Assembly (NCBI RefSeq): GCF_001949145.1
Contig: NW_019091429.1
Location: 1,065,891-1,129,890 of the forward strand
Length of the DNA: 64,000 nt
Source: Acanthaster planci
Taxonomy: Eukaryota; Echinodermata; Asteroidea; Valvatida; Acanthasteridae
Direction of reading: 5' to 3'
In this document: piece by piece, positions 35,735 to 47,154 of the stretch
Layout of the letters: each line of letters begins with the position of its first letter
Position numbering within the stretch: position 1 is the first letter of the stretch
Position numbers and translations under genes: made by a program
Notes under the pieces: model-generated
What the model saw: the letters and a program-made list of their open reading frames with translations, nothing else
Told to the model about the DNA's origin: nothing
Database searches by the model: none

Positions 35735-36035
35735 TGCCCCGTTGACCCTATATATACCAAGAAAAGAGGGGGACCTCGGTATCGGATCGCTCACATCGCC
35801 TCAAAGAACCCCCACCAATCCTAGGGATGCCCCATTGACCCTATATATACCAAGAAAAGAGGGGGACCTCGATATCGGATCGCTCACATCGCCTCAAAGA
35901 ACCCCCACCAATCCTAGGGATGCCCCATTGACCCTATATATACCAAGAAAAGAGGGCGACCTCGGTATCGGATCGCTCACATCGCCTCAAGGAACCCCCA
36001 CCAATCCCAGGGATGCCCCATTGACCCTATGTATC
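35735..36035 (+). repeat. 93-bp minisatellite, about 3.3 units
   Basis: Units align exactly at 93-bp spacing (ttgaccctatatat phrases at 35742, 35835, 35928 and 36021) with only a few substitutions between units. It lies inside DIRS copy B, between the gag-like region and the right terminal repeat. Because 93 is 31 codons, the plus strand stays open as a 31-residue repeat (for example LTLYIPRKEGDL). That is antisense to the element's genes, and I regard it as a by-product. Confidence 0.88.
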
Positions 36036-36269
36036 ACTTGGTAGTAATAGTGTACAGTCAAACGATCTATAAAATGCACACACACGAGAAGAAAAAATAT
36101 ACTAACAAAACAAGAAAATATACCATTTAAATCAGAAAAATAGAATGTACATTTTTTACAATACCTTACGGTTTGATCTGAATATAACAAAGGTGTGGAG
36201 CGAAACGGAAACTCAATAAACTTGATGATGTCAAAAAGATACGTCCGTTTAGAATCAGGCTATGGAAAA

Positions 36270-36412
36270 GAAGAACGAACATGGCGGCCATTTCGCTATG
36301 CATCATGGAACTAGAGGCTGCACTACGGTTGATCAGAAGTTGAATTGAATCAGATGCAAAGGAATTTGCATATTTAGCGACTGTTTAGGGTAGGTTGAAA
36401 ACAGAAGACTAC
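36270..36412 (-). repeat. DIRS copy B right inverted terminal repeat
   Basis: Reverse complement of 31010-31155, ending at gggtaggttgaaaacagaag. The terminal 35-40 bp match the second half of the internal complementary region at about 31275-31320. Confidence 0.88.
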
Positions 36413-36711
36413 ACACATTGTGAGACCATCTAAACATGGGTACGGTCAGGAACTGATTTTACAACAGGCAGAAAAAGAAAGAAGGATTTATTCAGGTCAT
36501 GTGACATAAAGAATGAAAGTTTCATACATGCCGTGGAATGCCATGGAAAGAATAAATGACTGATTGAATTTCCATTACACTCAACTTTGGCTTGCTGAAA
36601 CTAATCTTATCATTGCACTCATAAGTTTGAATAATTCTTACAATCTTAAGGGGATGTTGAAGCAGACAGCTGCAAATTGTACAAGTATGTCTTGAAAAAA
36701 GTGTCCATTAT

Positions 36712-37234
36712 CCAGTTCCTGCTGGGGTGCCTGGTTTATATGCAGAGCCGGGGTGTGCGGTTTCAGACTCAAGAGCTGGTCTGTGTAACAAAAGACTGTA
36801 CTCGGAACAAAGGACCTGATGCTGGGAATTGCAATCATTTTTCAACTTCCATTTTTCAAAGGTAATCCGGCACTTTTGTAAACAGTATACCACTGTTTTG
36901 GGCATAGCACACCCGCGGATTAGCACCATGGACAAAAGTGCTCCAGGGACCCATTGATGACTAGCATCACTACTAGCATTCACTGGAACAAAGGAAATTA
37001 TAAACACCTCACAATTCTGGGCTATCTTTTACAGGGCTACAGGCCTGGGCTGAATACTCGGGCATCAATGAAGGTTGCCCGTCAAATTAGAGTAGCCACC
37101 AGACAGTCGTTTGTGTGGGTGTAAACGTCCGGTAAATGAAGACACAAATTTTTGAAGAATTTTGGAAACAGAAAATCTTAAAAAGGTCCCGTCATCTAAT
37201 CCCACTCAAGAGAAATCCACCCTGCAGGAAGTGG
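36712..37234 (+). mobile_element. TTAA-target MITE, family M1 copy 3
   Basis: Starts ccagttcctgctggggtgcc (decayed terminal repeat, flank TTAT) and ends CTGCAGGAAGTGG before TTAA (37235-37238). The internal order is the same as copy 1. Length is 523 bp. Confidence 0.8.
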
Positions 37235-39214
37235 TTAAGAGTTTGAAAAGAGAATTTGGATAATACACGATTAGAAAATGATAGATTTCAAAGATGTAAT
37301 GGACCATTTGTTTTCTTTCTTATACAAGTAAGTCCATCATAGAATTGCGTCCTTAAAAAGTCATGTTTGCAGAATTGCCTAAAAGCCAGAGAGTCCCTTT
37401 ACTATTAATCTATAGTTGTTTCATTCCTTCATTGAAGCAAACCCACAATACAGAATTCAGCAATTTCTTTATGTAGTGGTAGCGATCTTGCAACTTCATC
37501 AAACCAAAGCCTTAGACTTCAAAATGTACTAAAAAAATTAATCATGATGATGCCATCAGGTGTCAAATTGCACACGCTTCAATTTTTATTTGTGTGAAAT
37601 CTTCAAAATTCCAAGTAAAATCAACCAGGACTTCCAGTAGCTTGTATTTTGCATCAAGTGGTTAAGAGTAATCTTCAATCTTAATTTCTTCTTGTGTACA
37701 TAGAATCACTTGACTCTTACTTCCAGTCGAAACAGGTCCAAACTGGAAGTGCTTTGTTATTTATAGTGGATATTGGTCTTCGACATAACACTATTCCTCA
37801 AAACATGCACCAGTGAAGTCATGCAACATTCGAACACTCCCTTAAAACAGGTTGCAAAATCTCTAAAACCTATTTGAAAACAGTTCTGTGGCGAATTTTG
37901 CCAGAATCGCTTGAAAATGGGTACATACAATGACCCTCATGCCAGCCACATGTGTGCAAAAGTTTGGGCTGATGACATCATCAGACAAGAAGTTACAATA
38001 AAAAACTTCAATTTATTAAAAATCGCTACAAAATCAATCCCAACAGTGAGAGCTTTAAATTGCCCATCAAACACTTGAGTAAATATCTGCATCCATTACC
38101 CAAGATTGCTAAATGTATTGTTCATACACAATGTGCATTACTAATAACAAAAATGCCCTTGCAGATTGCTTGACAGGGCAATGTTTTAGATGAAAATTGA
38201 TATCCTATGATGATGACATCACAGAAAATAAGTCATGTGACAATAAAGATACATCCTTTAAGCCCTATATCTCCTAAAGAACGTGTGCCATTAAATTGAA
38301 AATTTGCAAATAGCTAAGGGCATAGATCAAAAGTATTTTTCCCATTCCGAAGCGGGTGCATGGGAGGAATGGGACAGTTGTTCTTAATCCCCCATACTCT
38401 TGCATTCACACAGGCCCCCTTTAGAATGTGGGATCATGCTTGAAACTGCATAAAGATAGCTCCAAGAAATGGTCATACTTGACGCCCTCGGGACGTCAAT
38501 ACAACACATCTGTGTGGCGATGACGATGGGCCTGGAAACCTCACATTAAATATCCTGTATTAAGAAATGGCCTACATAGGCCTATATCTCTTGCAGATGA
38601 CCTACATGTATGTTTGTACATGTTCTTGGCAGATGAGTTTAGATTTTTACCATATTAATGATCAACAAATCAAGAAGTCTGGGAAAATAGAGTTACATGT
38701 GCATTTTGAATAAAACTTGTTCTTGAAATAGCCTTTATTTGGGTTACACCAAAGGTTGATGGAATTTTCGGTGTTGAGCTGCTGACTCGGACTCGAATGC
38801 TTGTTTTTGTTTTTCAATATTAACTTGAGACTTGACATGGAAAAAAATGACTTCGGACTTGACTTCAAGGAACGTGATTTGCAACTTGCCATGACTTGAC
38901 TAAATTTGACTTAATGATAATCGTTTGTTAAAAATAATAAACACACTTTTCGACATCTACACATAATGGGCTTAATGCAGTCTATTATGTCATAAGTGTT
39001 GATCCAGCCGGATTTTCCTGCCAAAATGGATTTTACTGACTAACTCTGTCAGTTTTGGGGTGCTGATTTCAAAAAAATGAGGTGCCATTTTTTCGGCCAC
39101 GTATTCGGTCGCCACTTTCAATTTCAAAATGGCCGCCATTTTCTTTATGTTTTCACCCTATCTCCACTTGTAACTTGGGGGGTTAAAAATGGTGGCAATT
39201 CTCCCTTCACCTAA

Positions 39215-39525
39215 TGTGGGTCGAGTCTACTACTGCATACCTGCCAGATTACCAAAACCTATGCATTAATTCCTAGTCCATAACTTCCATTCACTAAATT
39301 CTTGATAACCAATAATGCGCCCTCACTTACTCGCCCCCCGCGAAGACGTCGGCCATGTTCATCCTCTTTTTCGATGCGCAAAGTTTGCTGAGGCCGTGTG
39401 GGGAAGAGGAAGGGAGATTTGTAATCTGGTAGGTATGCAGTAGTAGACGCAACCCACATTAGGTGGGGGGAGAGTCTATTGCCTGCAACCTATGCAGATT
39501 ACCAATACATATGCAGAGTAGCACT
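39215..39525 (+). repeat. DIRS copy C left terminal repeat and internal complementary region
   Basis: Stem arms at 39215-39255 and 39425-39463 are nearly perfect inverted copies (for example cgtctactactgcatacct on the complement). They enclose the remainder of the terminal repeat, and a direct copy of the right end follows. It would fold into a long hairpin. Confidence 0.8.
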
Positions 39526-41496
39526 GAACCAATGGACGATGGGAAGGCGAGGACACACTTCCAGTACCTAGCCACCTTATAGTGACTGCTTGAGTGCCTC
39601 CTCCTGCAATGGTAGAGGATGGTCCACAGTGGAACTACTGCAATGCCGTCCAGCGCACAGTTAGTCCATGTGTATGGCCCCCCCTGCAAACATCATCGAG
39701 GTAACAGGAGGTGAATAGGGTATGGGTTTCCATACAAGGTTCTCTAAAAATCTCTATTCCAAAAACCCTTAGAAATAGGCCCCTACTGATAAAACGGCCT
39801 GGACATAATGGGCACAAATGTGTCGTCTACATTGGTCATCTGGGCTAGAGGGCCAGTCGACATACCAAAATTAATAGTGTGTAGCACCATGAAAGGAGGA
39901 CACCCAAAGATACGGAGTATAGCTGAAGGTAGATTAAGTACTTGTGGTCTTGGCGAAGAGGGTATAATTGGCACATCTCAGTAGAACTCATTGCAAGCCA
40001 TGCTAAGGGCAGCCTAAGGTAAATGGTTGTAGCATTATCTAACATATAGCCATGTAGATAACCGCTGGCATACACTAACGGAAGATGTCGACATTGTGCA
40101 TGTATATAAGCCTAGCGTCGTGGATTGTGATAGGGTAGCAAGGTTTGACATGGTAATGATAAAAGCAGTACAATACCTCTCAGCTTTGATTCCTGGCCCA
40201 CTATTAGTACAGAGAGAATTAACAGAGTGCATGCATCCGGCCAAAGAGAGAAAAAGCTTAGTCTCAAACGTTTACCTGCAGTCAGGACCAGCAGAACTCT
40301 GGACAAGAAAAACCACTCCAATATTCCAAACTATTTTCAAATGTAAATTTGAAAATCTGACAAAAACCCTTCCGAGTATTCTTACAAATGGGTCATGAGG
40401 GAGACATTTTGTGGTAAATTTTCGACCTCAGGGAGACATCGGTCATTAGGGAGACATTTCAATGTCTCCTTAATGCCCCATCTACCGGAAGGAGGCCGAA
40501 TTTTATTGTCCAAATTTTGAGAGATGATAGATTAGTGTCTACATTGAAAACATACAAAGTTTGGTTCAGATCAGATAAGGATATATTTAATTATGGGACA
40601 GTAAAATTTTGTGCACGTTCTTTTAGGATTGTCTCCAAAGTAACCCATTTTCAGTAATTAGTATAGCTCTTCGTATCAATCACGCCAGTGTAATTCAAAG
40701 AGGGAACCCAAGGGCATTCAAAATAAAAATTGCAGCCAACGGTAGACCAACTCTTGTCATACCTCATAACAATGACAGAATTTGGACACGCCCACATCAG
40801 AGGATCTTGCATCTGGATAACAAGAAGCATTTGGAATCCACTACAGTGTAAAGTTCCGTGAATTCAGATGCCTACAATGCGAATATAAATTGGAGAAAGC
40901 AACAGGACCAAATATGAACGGTGTAGCTATCAGGACAGGGCCAAAAATGGAGGACAGTCTACCCGTGGTTTGCTGTTGATGAGCACATGCCTAGGTTCCC
41001 CAATGACAAAGTCTCAGACAGTAGTGGGATCAGGCGTGTGGAGGTCATAAGGGGTCAGCGGGCATAGCGTAGAATTATCTCCCGAAGGTCCTGTGCAACG
41101 TTACACCCAGTAGGCTGCGTATTCACCGGAACAGCCCAGGGTGTGAAGGGGAATCAAACGGGATAATGCGCTTCTCTGTTAACTGGCTAAGCTCCCCCAG
41201 CAATGGTCAAGCACTGATACGTAGCGTACTGAAAGGAGTTATTTCAGCCACAGCTTACACTGAGTGTAAGTGACTCAGTGTCGTAATTCACCGGAGGCCA
41301 CCCCAGAAGACAATGTAGAGTGGCCCGGTTAAGAGTAGCACTTAGTGTATGCCTTAATGCACGCAAAGAATGGTTGGCTGAGGCACAGACGCAGCAATAG
41401 ACAGTGTACAGAGCTATCTGTACAATGTACAATGCTATCTACATTGTTGTCTGCATCATGCCTGCGTTACCAGTATTATGTCCACCGGGGCCCCAT

Positions 41497-41903
41497 TGGC
41501 TATGACAGGGGGTGGCCTGGTAGCATGTACATTCATACATTGTAGCGTCTACCAATGCCAGAATGCCCTAAATAAAGAATGACTGAAGGCAGTAGTTGAA
41601 GGCGTAGGGCACTCAGTAAGGGACGGTGACCTTTTAGACCCGGTTTGAAAAGGGCCCCCCGGTAGTCTACATTGAAAACATACAAAGTTTGGTTCAGATC
41701 AGACAAGGATATATTTAATTATGGGACAGTAAAATTGGCTATGACAGGGGGTGGCCTGGTAGCATGTACATTCATACATTGTAGCGTCTACCAACGCCAG
41801 AATGCCCTAAATAAAGAATGACTGAAGGCAGTAGTTGAAGGCGTAGGGCGCTCAGTAAGGGACGGCGACCATTTAGACCCGGTTTGAAAAGGGCCCCCGG
41901 TAG
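41497..41903 (+). repeat. 168-bp direct duplication with inserted 72-bp copy
   Basis: 41497-41664 is repeated at 41734-41903 with few changes (tgacagggggtggcctggta, aataaagaatgactgaaggc, acccggtttgaaaagggccc). The spacer 41665-41736 duplicates 40537-40608 (acattgaaaacatacaaag, aaggatatatttaattatgg). The near identity suggests recent rearrangement or an assembly collapse beside the gap. Confidence 0.8.
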
Positions 41904-41948
41904 CCCACCCGTTATAATGCCTGCCCGGTATTCAGGCTGCTCCAGGCC

Positions 41949-42568
41949 NNNNNNNNNNNNNNNNNNNNNNNNNNNNNNNNNNNNNNNNNNNNNNNNNNNN
42001 NNNNNNNNNNNNNNNNNNNNNNNNNNNNNNNNNNNNNNNNNNNNNNNNNNNNNNNNNNNNNNNNNNNNNNNNNNNNNNNNNNNNNNNNNNNNNNNNNNNN
42101 NNNNNNNNNNNNNNNNNNNNNNNNNNNNNNNNNNNNNNNNNNNNNNNNNNNNNNNNNNNNNNNNNNNNNNNNNNNNNNNNNNNNNNNNNNNNNNNNNNNN
42201 NNNNNNNNNNNNNNNNNNNNNNNNNNNNNNNNNNNNNNNNNNNNNNNNNNNNNNNNNNNNNNNNNNNNNNNNNNNNNNNNNNNNNNNNNNNNNNNNNNNN
42301 NNNNNNNNNNNNNNNNNNNNNNNNNNNNNNNNNNNNNNNNNNNNNNNNNNNNNNNNNNNNNNNNNNNNNNNNNNNNNNNNNNNNNNNNNNNNNNNNNNNN
42401 NNNNNNNNNNNNNNNNNNNNNNNNNNNNNNNNNNNNNNNNNNNNNNNNNNNNNNNNNNNNNNNNNNNNNNNNNNNNNNNNNNNNNNNNNNNNNNNNNNNN
42501 NNNNNNNNNNNNNNNNNNNNNNNNNNNNNNNNNNNNNNNNNNNNNNNNNNNNNNNNNNNNNNNNNNNN
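41949..42568. other. Assembly gap, 620 N
   Basis: A run of Ns. It is flanked by a 40-bp near-perfect inverted repeat (41864-41903 and 42636-42675, differing by one base in the C run), a structure that stalls sequencing and assembly. The true size of the gap is unknown. Confidence 0.98.
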
Positions 42569-42635
42569 AACCAGTCTAGCATCCCAGGCCGGTAACTAGG
42601 CCGGTATGAAAGGGGTTTTTGCAACAGGGCGAGCT

Positions 42636-42675
42636 TACCGGGGGGCCCTTTTCAAACCGGGTCTAAATGGTCGCC
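42636..42675 (-). repeat. Right arm of the gap-flanking inverted repeat
   Basis: Starts taccggggggcccttttcaa and ends aaatggtcgcc. It is the reverse complement of 41864-41903 apart from one C in a homopolymer. Confidence 0.85.
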
Positions 42676-45656
42676 GGCCCTAAGCCTCTTGGTTGGAAGA
42701 AAGAGCTAGAGTCGTCCCGCTGAACTGGAGCCGCAGAACGACAAGCGAGCACAGTGACTCCCGGAAGGGGATCAGAAATAGAGGGCGGCTGAAAGCCCCG
42801 AGAGTGTCAGTGTCCCTGTGTGAAGAACGGGCCAGATAGGTTGGAGTGGGCCCAATCCCGGATGCTGATGGATCTCTACCGGAATTGGAATGGGCCTGAG
42901 CCGCCGTTTTCTTTTTCTGTCATAGTGGTTGGGTGAGAAGCCATTGCCAAAAGCCAACCAACATCAAAGAATAAGGGAACACTAAGCGAGAAGCAACCCA
43001 ACAAATCGAGCGGGCCACACTATCCCTGGCCTGCAAGCGGGCAAATATCTCGAAGCGGGGTGAAGACTAACTCAAATTTCCCTCAGGTTCTCGATCATCT
43101 ATTACACAGAATACACAGAGAGAAATTAGAAAAACCAGAAATGCCAAAATATCCGGAAATTACAAAAAATCAACAAGCATATTAGAAATATCAAGAAACC
43201 AGAAATGCTGAAATACCCAGCGATATGAAAAATCAACAAGCAAAATATCTGAAAATAATGAAACAACTGCTTTCGAAATAACTTATCAAATTATAAACAA
43301 GAATGCCACAACTGGGGCGAATCATTCAGTATATTCAAGCAAGCAGAATACATAACCACACGTACTCAATATGTATTGAAGCAATGGAAATATATTTATC
43401 CAAAACAGTGCCACCAGGCAAACTATGAAAATAGGTCAATACAAGGTCATCTGCCACCTGTGCAAGACTGAAAGAAAACCCAGAATCTAGAAATAAAATG
43501 GAAAAGGAATAATCTTACCATTCACAAGAGCCAAAACAAATAAACAAACAAACAAGGTGACCGAGGAGTAACATCGAAACATGCGTTAGTGAAGGAAAAA
43601 CTACCGAAAATTCTGAGCTGGAACAACATCTTCCGTAACATAATGGCGTTAAGAAAAAAAACAAACATGGCCAATGCCGTCGCAGGGGGGCGAGTGCGGA
43701 GGCGAGTGGGTGGGACGCACTAATGGTGATCAAGAATTTAGCGAATGGAAGTAATGGACTAGGAAATAATGCATAAGTATTGGTAATCTGTGTAGGTTGC
43801 AGGCAGTAGACACCCAGGTTTATGATACCAGGGATTCCATTAAAACTGCTGTCATCCTATCTATTCCCTTTGGCCGCCACGTTGAATGTCAGTATGGCCA
43901 TCATATATACATACACCTTGACATGCATTCAACCTTGCAAGCAGTGCCAAACCCAAAACTGATGGTCATATGCATTCGATGGCAAATTGGCAAAGATTCC
44001 AATTGGTGCAGAATCTCAAATGCCACTACTGTAGTAGATTAAAAAATGTCCACCATTCTTGTATTACTGAACCAAAAGTAGTTTATGTACATGTACGGTG
44101 TACATAGGTTGCAATTGCAATAGACAAAGATTCCCAAACTATAAAATATATGGTAGAAAATCAATACAAAAGAAGTTAAATGGAAATCTGCTTCAGTTTT
44201 ATTTAACCTGTTTCTTACAGTTTCATATTTCTTCAGTGGGTCCACATCAATCAAGCACAGCTAATACATGTATGGCTAATTAAATATCTCATACACAGTT
44301 GTAACTAAGTGTCTGAAGAAAATCCAGATGCGGCACATCAAACGCTTCACTACTGTATGAGTTTTGTTTTTAGTTTCAATTTCAGCGAAAGGAAGCTTAG
44401 TAATGTTGTATGGAATTTAAGTCTTTTTCCTGATTGACTTTCTTGACTTGTGCTAAATTACATTGGAACAGTTACAAAGTTACCTAGTCAAAGTCTTTTT
44501 CTTGACCTCTCACATTGTAATCCACTGTGTTGCCACAGTCGCTAGATTTACAAAGATGTGTACATGGCAAGTAATTCTTCAGACTGGAGAAATGGCTGGT
44601 ACATACACCATGGATATGTGGATGTCGATCCACATTTGACAAGTTCAGTAATAGCCTGAGGTGCAGGTAACTCCAGACAGATCTTTGGAGGAACTGATTC
44701 ATCTGAGGTATTTTCTCATCCATTGTCAGTAAGAAGGGGTATTTGGGCCTCAGCAGTTTGTAACCTAATATTTTAAATATTAGGTTTGCTCTCTGAATGT
44801 GCAGTTTCAGTGTTCCAAGCATAGGTGACAACTTTTCAGCTTCAAGATTTTTGCATTTGAATAATTCCCATCTCAGTTCCTCTACAGTGCTGCATTTGGT
44901 ACTCTAGGCATATACTGTTCACACAAACTTTTCAACAACATTTGACATGCTGTCCAGGTCAAAATCATCCGTACCAAATTTCTGGAAAACATCAACAATA
45001 TCACAACTTGATTCCAGGCTTAGATACTGCTTAATCCACCTAGCTTTGGATATACCAGCAAATTTGCCTCCCCAATCAGCACAACTAAAGGCATGAAGAC
45101 CTACAAGACCTTTGCTCTTTGCTTCTCTCTTCCAATAGCTACACATCTATTGTGTACGTCAATTACACGCTTCACTTTAACTTTTCCTGTGTTGAAACGA
45201 AGCTCACCTGGAATGTCGTGTGAGGAAACTGAGTTCATAAGGTAATGAACTCATCTGTATCTGGTGAATACACGTCTATGTCTCATGTGTCCATCAGACT
45301 TGAATGAATCAAGTACATGCAGTAGGATCAAGGTGTCTGCCTCTTCGTGCAAGTGTTCAATGTTAGAATCAAACACATCTGGTTTGTTGGAGTATGTTGA
45401 GGCTCCATAGACAACTACATGTACTATGCTTTTGCAACTGCCTGCATATTCTTGAAGTAGAGCTTTCCCTAAGTATTTTGTTAGTTTGGACTTTGTTTCA
45501 TTGTGAGACAGCAGGGTTTTGAGTGGTACTAGCTCGTTATCAGTTGAGTCAAACCAAACAGGGTCAATTCCAGCAGACCTCTTGCCACGGGTCTGAGCTT
45601 TCAGAGAGTTGTCAATCTATCTGTCGAAGATAACACGTCCTTCAGCATATCCTGAT

Positions 45657-47154
45657 TAGGGCTGTAACGATTCACAGATGCATCAACAATCGTGATTCTA
45701 AAATGCCACGATCCTAAAACGTGAATCGTGATATTTGGGGGGAAGGGGGGTTGTGATAAAAATGTGCCCTAAGTTGAAAATAAAGTTAGGCCTAATAGAA
45801 ATTTAATTTAAAATATACAGCTTTATGTTTTTAATATTGCCTGTATGATTACTCTTGCAAGAAATAGCTTGGATGGGCTTAGCATCACGGCCAACTCGCC
45901 GCACGTACATAACGTAGGCCTACCTGCCAATAGAACGCAAGAGTGACGTGACGGTCGGGCATGCATGGTGCCACCAAACCTTCACACCGATCTCAATGTC
46001 ATGGGGAAACTGGATGCATATCGGACTCAATCCTTTTATTTGCAAAACCACACCAGTTTATCAGGTTTAGGCCTAGACAGTTTTTTCCCCTTCCGTTTGT
46101 TCTACGCAGACCTGTACGATCTTTGGTTCGGACACCGAACAGTACTAGACCTCTGTAATGCACACAAGTGAATCTACATACATGTACAGCATATACACAT
46201 TTACAATACATGCCTACAGTGATCTAGTGTGGCTGGGGTGATTGGCTGTCAATGGAACATCAATATTCATACGTGTGTCAGTGGGACTCATTACAGCCTT
46301 GATCAGATGTAGTGACTAACAATCTCCACTGTTACTTGCAGAAGTACACATTCCACGGTGAATTTGTGGCTTGAAAAAAGATTAGCACATTTTCGCTTTC
46401 GGCAATGTGATAGAGGGTTTCGTGACAACTGGGGAGGGGCGCTTAAAGTTTTTGTGTCACAGCAGGATTTGTAGAAGCTTTCAAACAATACTGGATATTA
46501 ATTTATCGAAATGTCAGTACAACACAAATATATAACTGTCTGAAGAGGCTCTGATTTATGCAATCTTTGACAGGACTGATCCTCAAGTTACAAATCCACA
46601 GAAAAAACAGTGGATGGAATACACCGCAGACCATCAAAATCCCTTTTTAATAAAAAAAAAAAGGATTCTCCACCCTAAAATATTTGACCCAAAACTTTAG
46701 AAGAAAAAAAAAAAGATATTACCCACCTACCCAATTTTTTTTTAATGTATTAGGAAGCATAGCTATCACCTTCTTTGGCCTAATATTTATAAACCACAAA
46801 CACTTAGAGAAATAAATGCAGTTCTTTGTTTAATTTTCACCTTGCAGAAGCTCTTGTCCTCATCACCTATAAGTTAGTAAGTTACCTAGTGAATTGATTT
46901 AAATTGGCTTTCGTCTTATTTGTTTCTTTGATTTTACAGTACGTATCATGATATGTATCATATTACAACCTAAGTATAGCGATACGTATCGTACCGTGAG
47001 AAAGTGGCAGAAGCTTGTTGTCCTCATCATCTATAAGTTATTAAGTTACCAAGTGAACTGTTTTAAATTGGCTTTCGTCTTATTTGTTTCTTTGTTTTTA
47101 TGATACGTATCCTGATACGTATCATATCGCGACAGTGGTATTATTACACCACTA
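45657..47154. mobile_element. hAT-like nonautonomous element, 1,498 bp, 8-bp TSD
   Basis: Flanked by the perfect 8-bp direct repeat ATCCTGAT (45649-45656 and 47155-47162). Ends are TAGGGCTGTAACGATTCAC and, inverted, TAGTGGTGTAATAATACCAC, an imperfect TIR typical of hAT elements. It interrupts the PIN-like gene copy 2; removing it and one TSD leaves the protein reading continuous across the site. No transposase was recognised. A 163-bp tandem duplication lies near the right end (46845 and 47008 starts). Confidence 0.88.
46845..47135 (+). repeat. 163-bp tandem duplication with GATACGTATC palindromes
   Basis: Two units start at cagaagct (46845 and 47008) and share ggctttcgtcttatttgttt. Each is followed by clusters of the palindrome gatacgtatc and variants next to the right terminus of the hAT-like element. 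These are possible transposase subterminal binding motifs (inference). Confidence 0.7.

Larger units (their letters stand above)
31003..36412 (-). mobile_element. DIRS-like retrotransposon, copy B (both ends present)
   Basis: A 5.4-kb element read on the minus strand with gag-like, RT start, RNase H end and tyrosine recombinase parts. Its ends are an inverted terminal repeat of roughly 140 bp: 31010-31155 and 36270-36410 complement each other closely (shared cagtcgctaaatatgc, cttctgatcaaccgtagtgc, ccatgatgca). Next to the left end, at about 31215-31320, is an internal complementary region. It holds an inverted copy of the outermost left end (tttggggtaggtatacaa...gcagacctc) followed by a copy matching the right end (tttcaacctaccccaaacag). 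This is the hallmark of DIRS elements, which use it to circularise the cDNA. The middle of the RT is missing (32510-33590). Confidence 0.9.
39209..43811 (-). mobile_element. DIRS-like retrotransposon, copy C (both ends, N gap inside)
   Basis: A 4.6-kb unit. The left end (39215-39370) and right end (43610-43811) are inverted repeats of each other, sharing cattactt/cataacttccattc, ctaaattcttgat and aatgcgccc/tagtgcgtcc. The left end is followed by an internal complementary region at about 39425-39525: an inverted copy of the outer end, then a copy matching the right end (gcctgcaacctatgcagatt). The right end is nearly the same as that of copy A, so A and C are one subfamily and B is another. Inside, coding similarity is almost gone; 39460-39690 may retain recombinase tail sequence. 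The middle is disrupted by duplications and the 620-base gap. Confidence 0.82.

Noticed and set aside
35682-36044. 120-codon plus-strand ORF with a 31-residue repeat
   Set aside because: It is the 93-bp minisatellite inside DIRS copy B, antisense to the element; the open frame follows from the unit length being divisible by three.
41884-42624. Open frames of about 230 codons on both strands
   Set aside because: They consist almost entirely of the N gap; absence of stops there is meaningless.
44340-44400. Possible missing DHX9 exon on the minus strand (acceptor AG followed by a Ser-Phe reading)
   Set aside because: The reading has no match to the expected domain sequence and lacks a GT donor.
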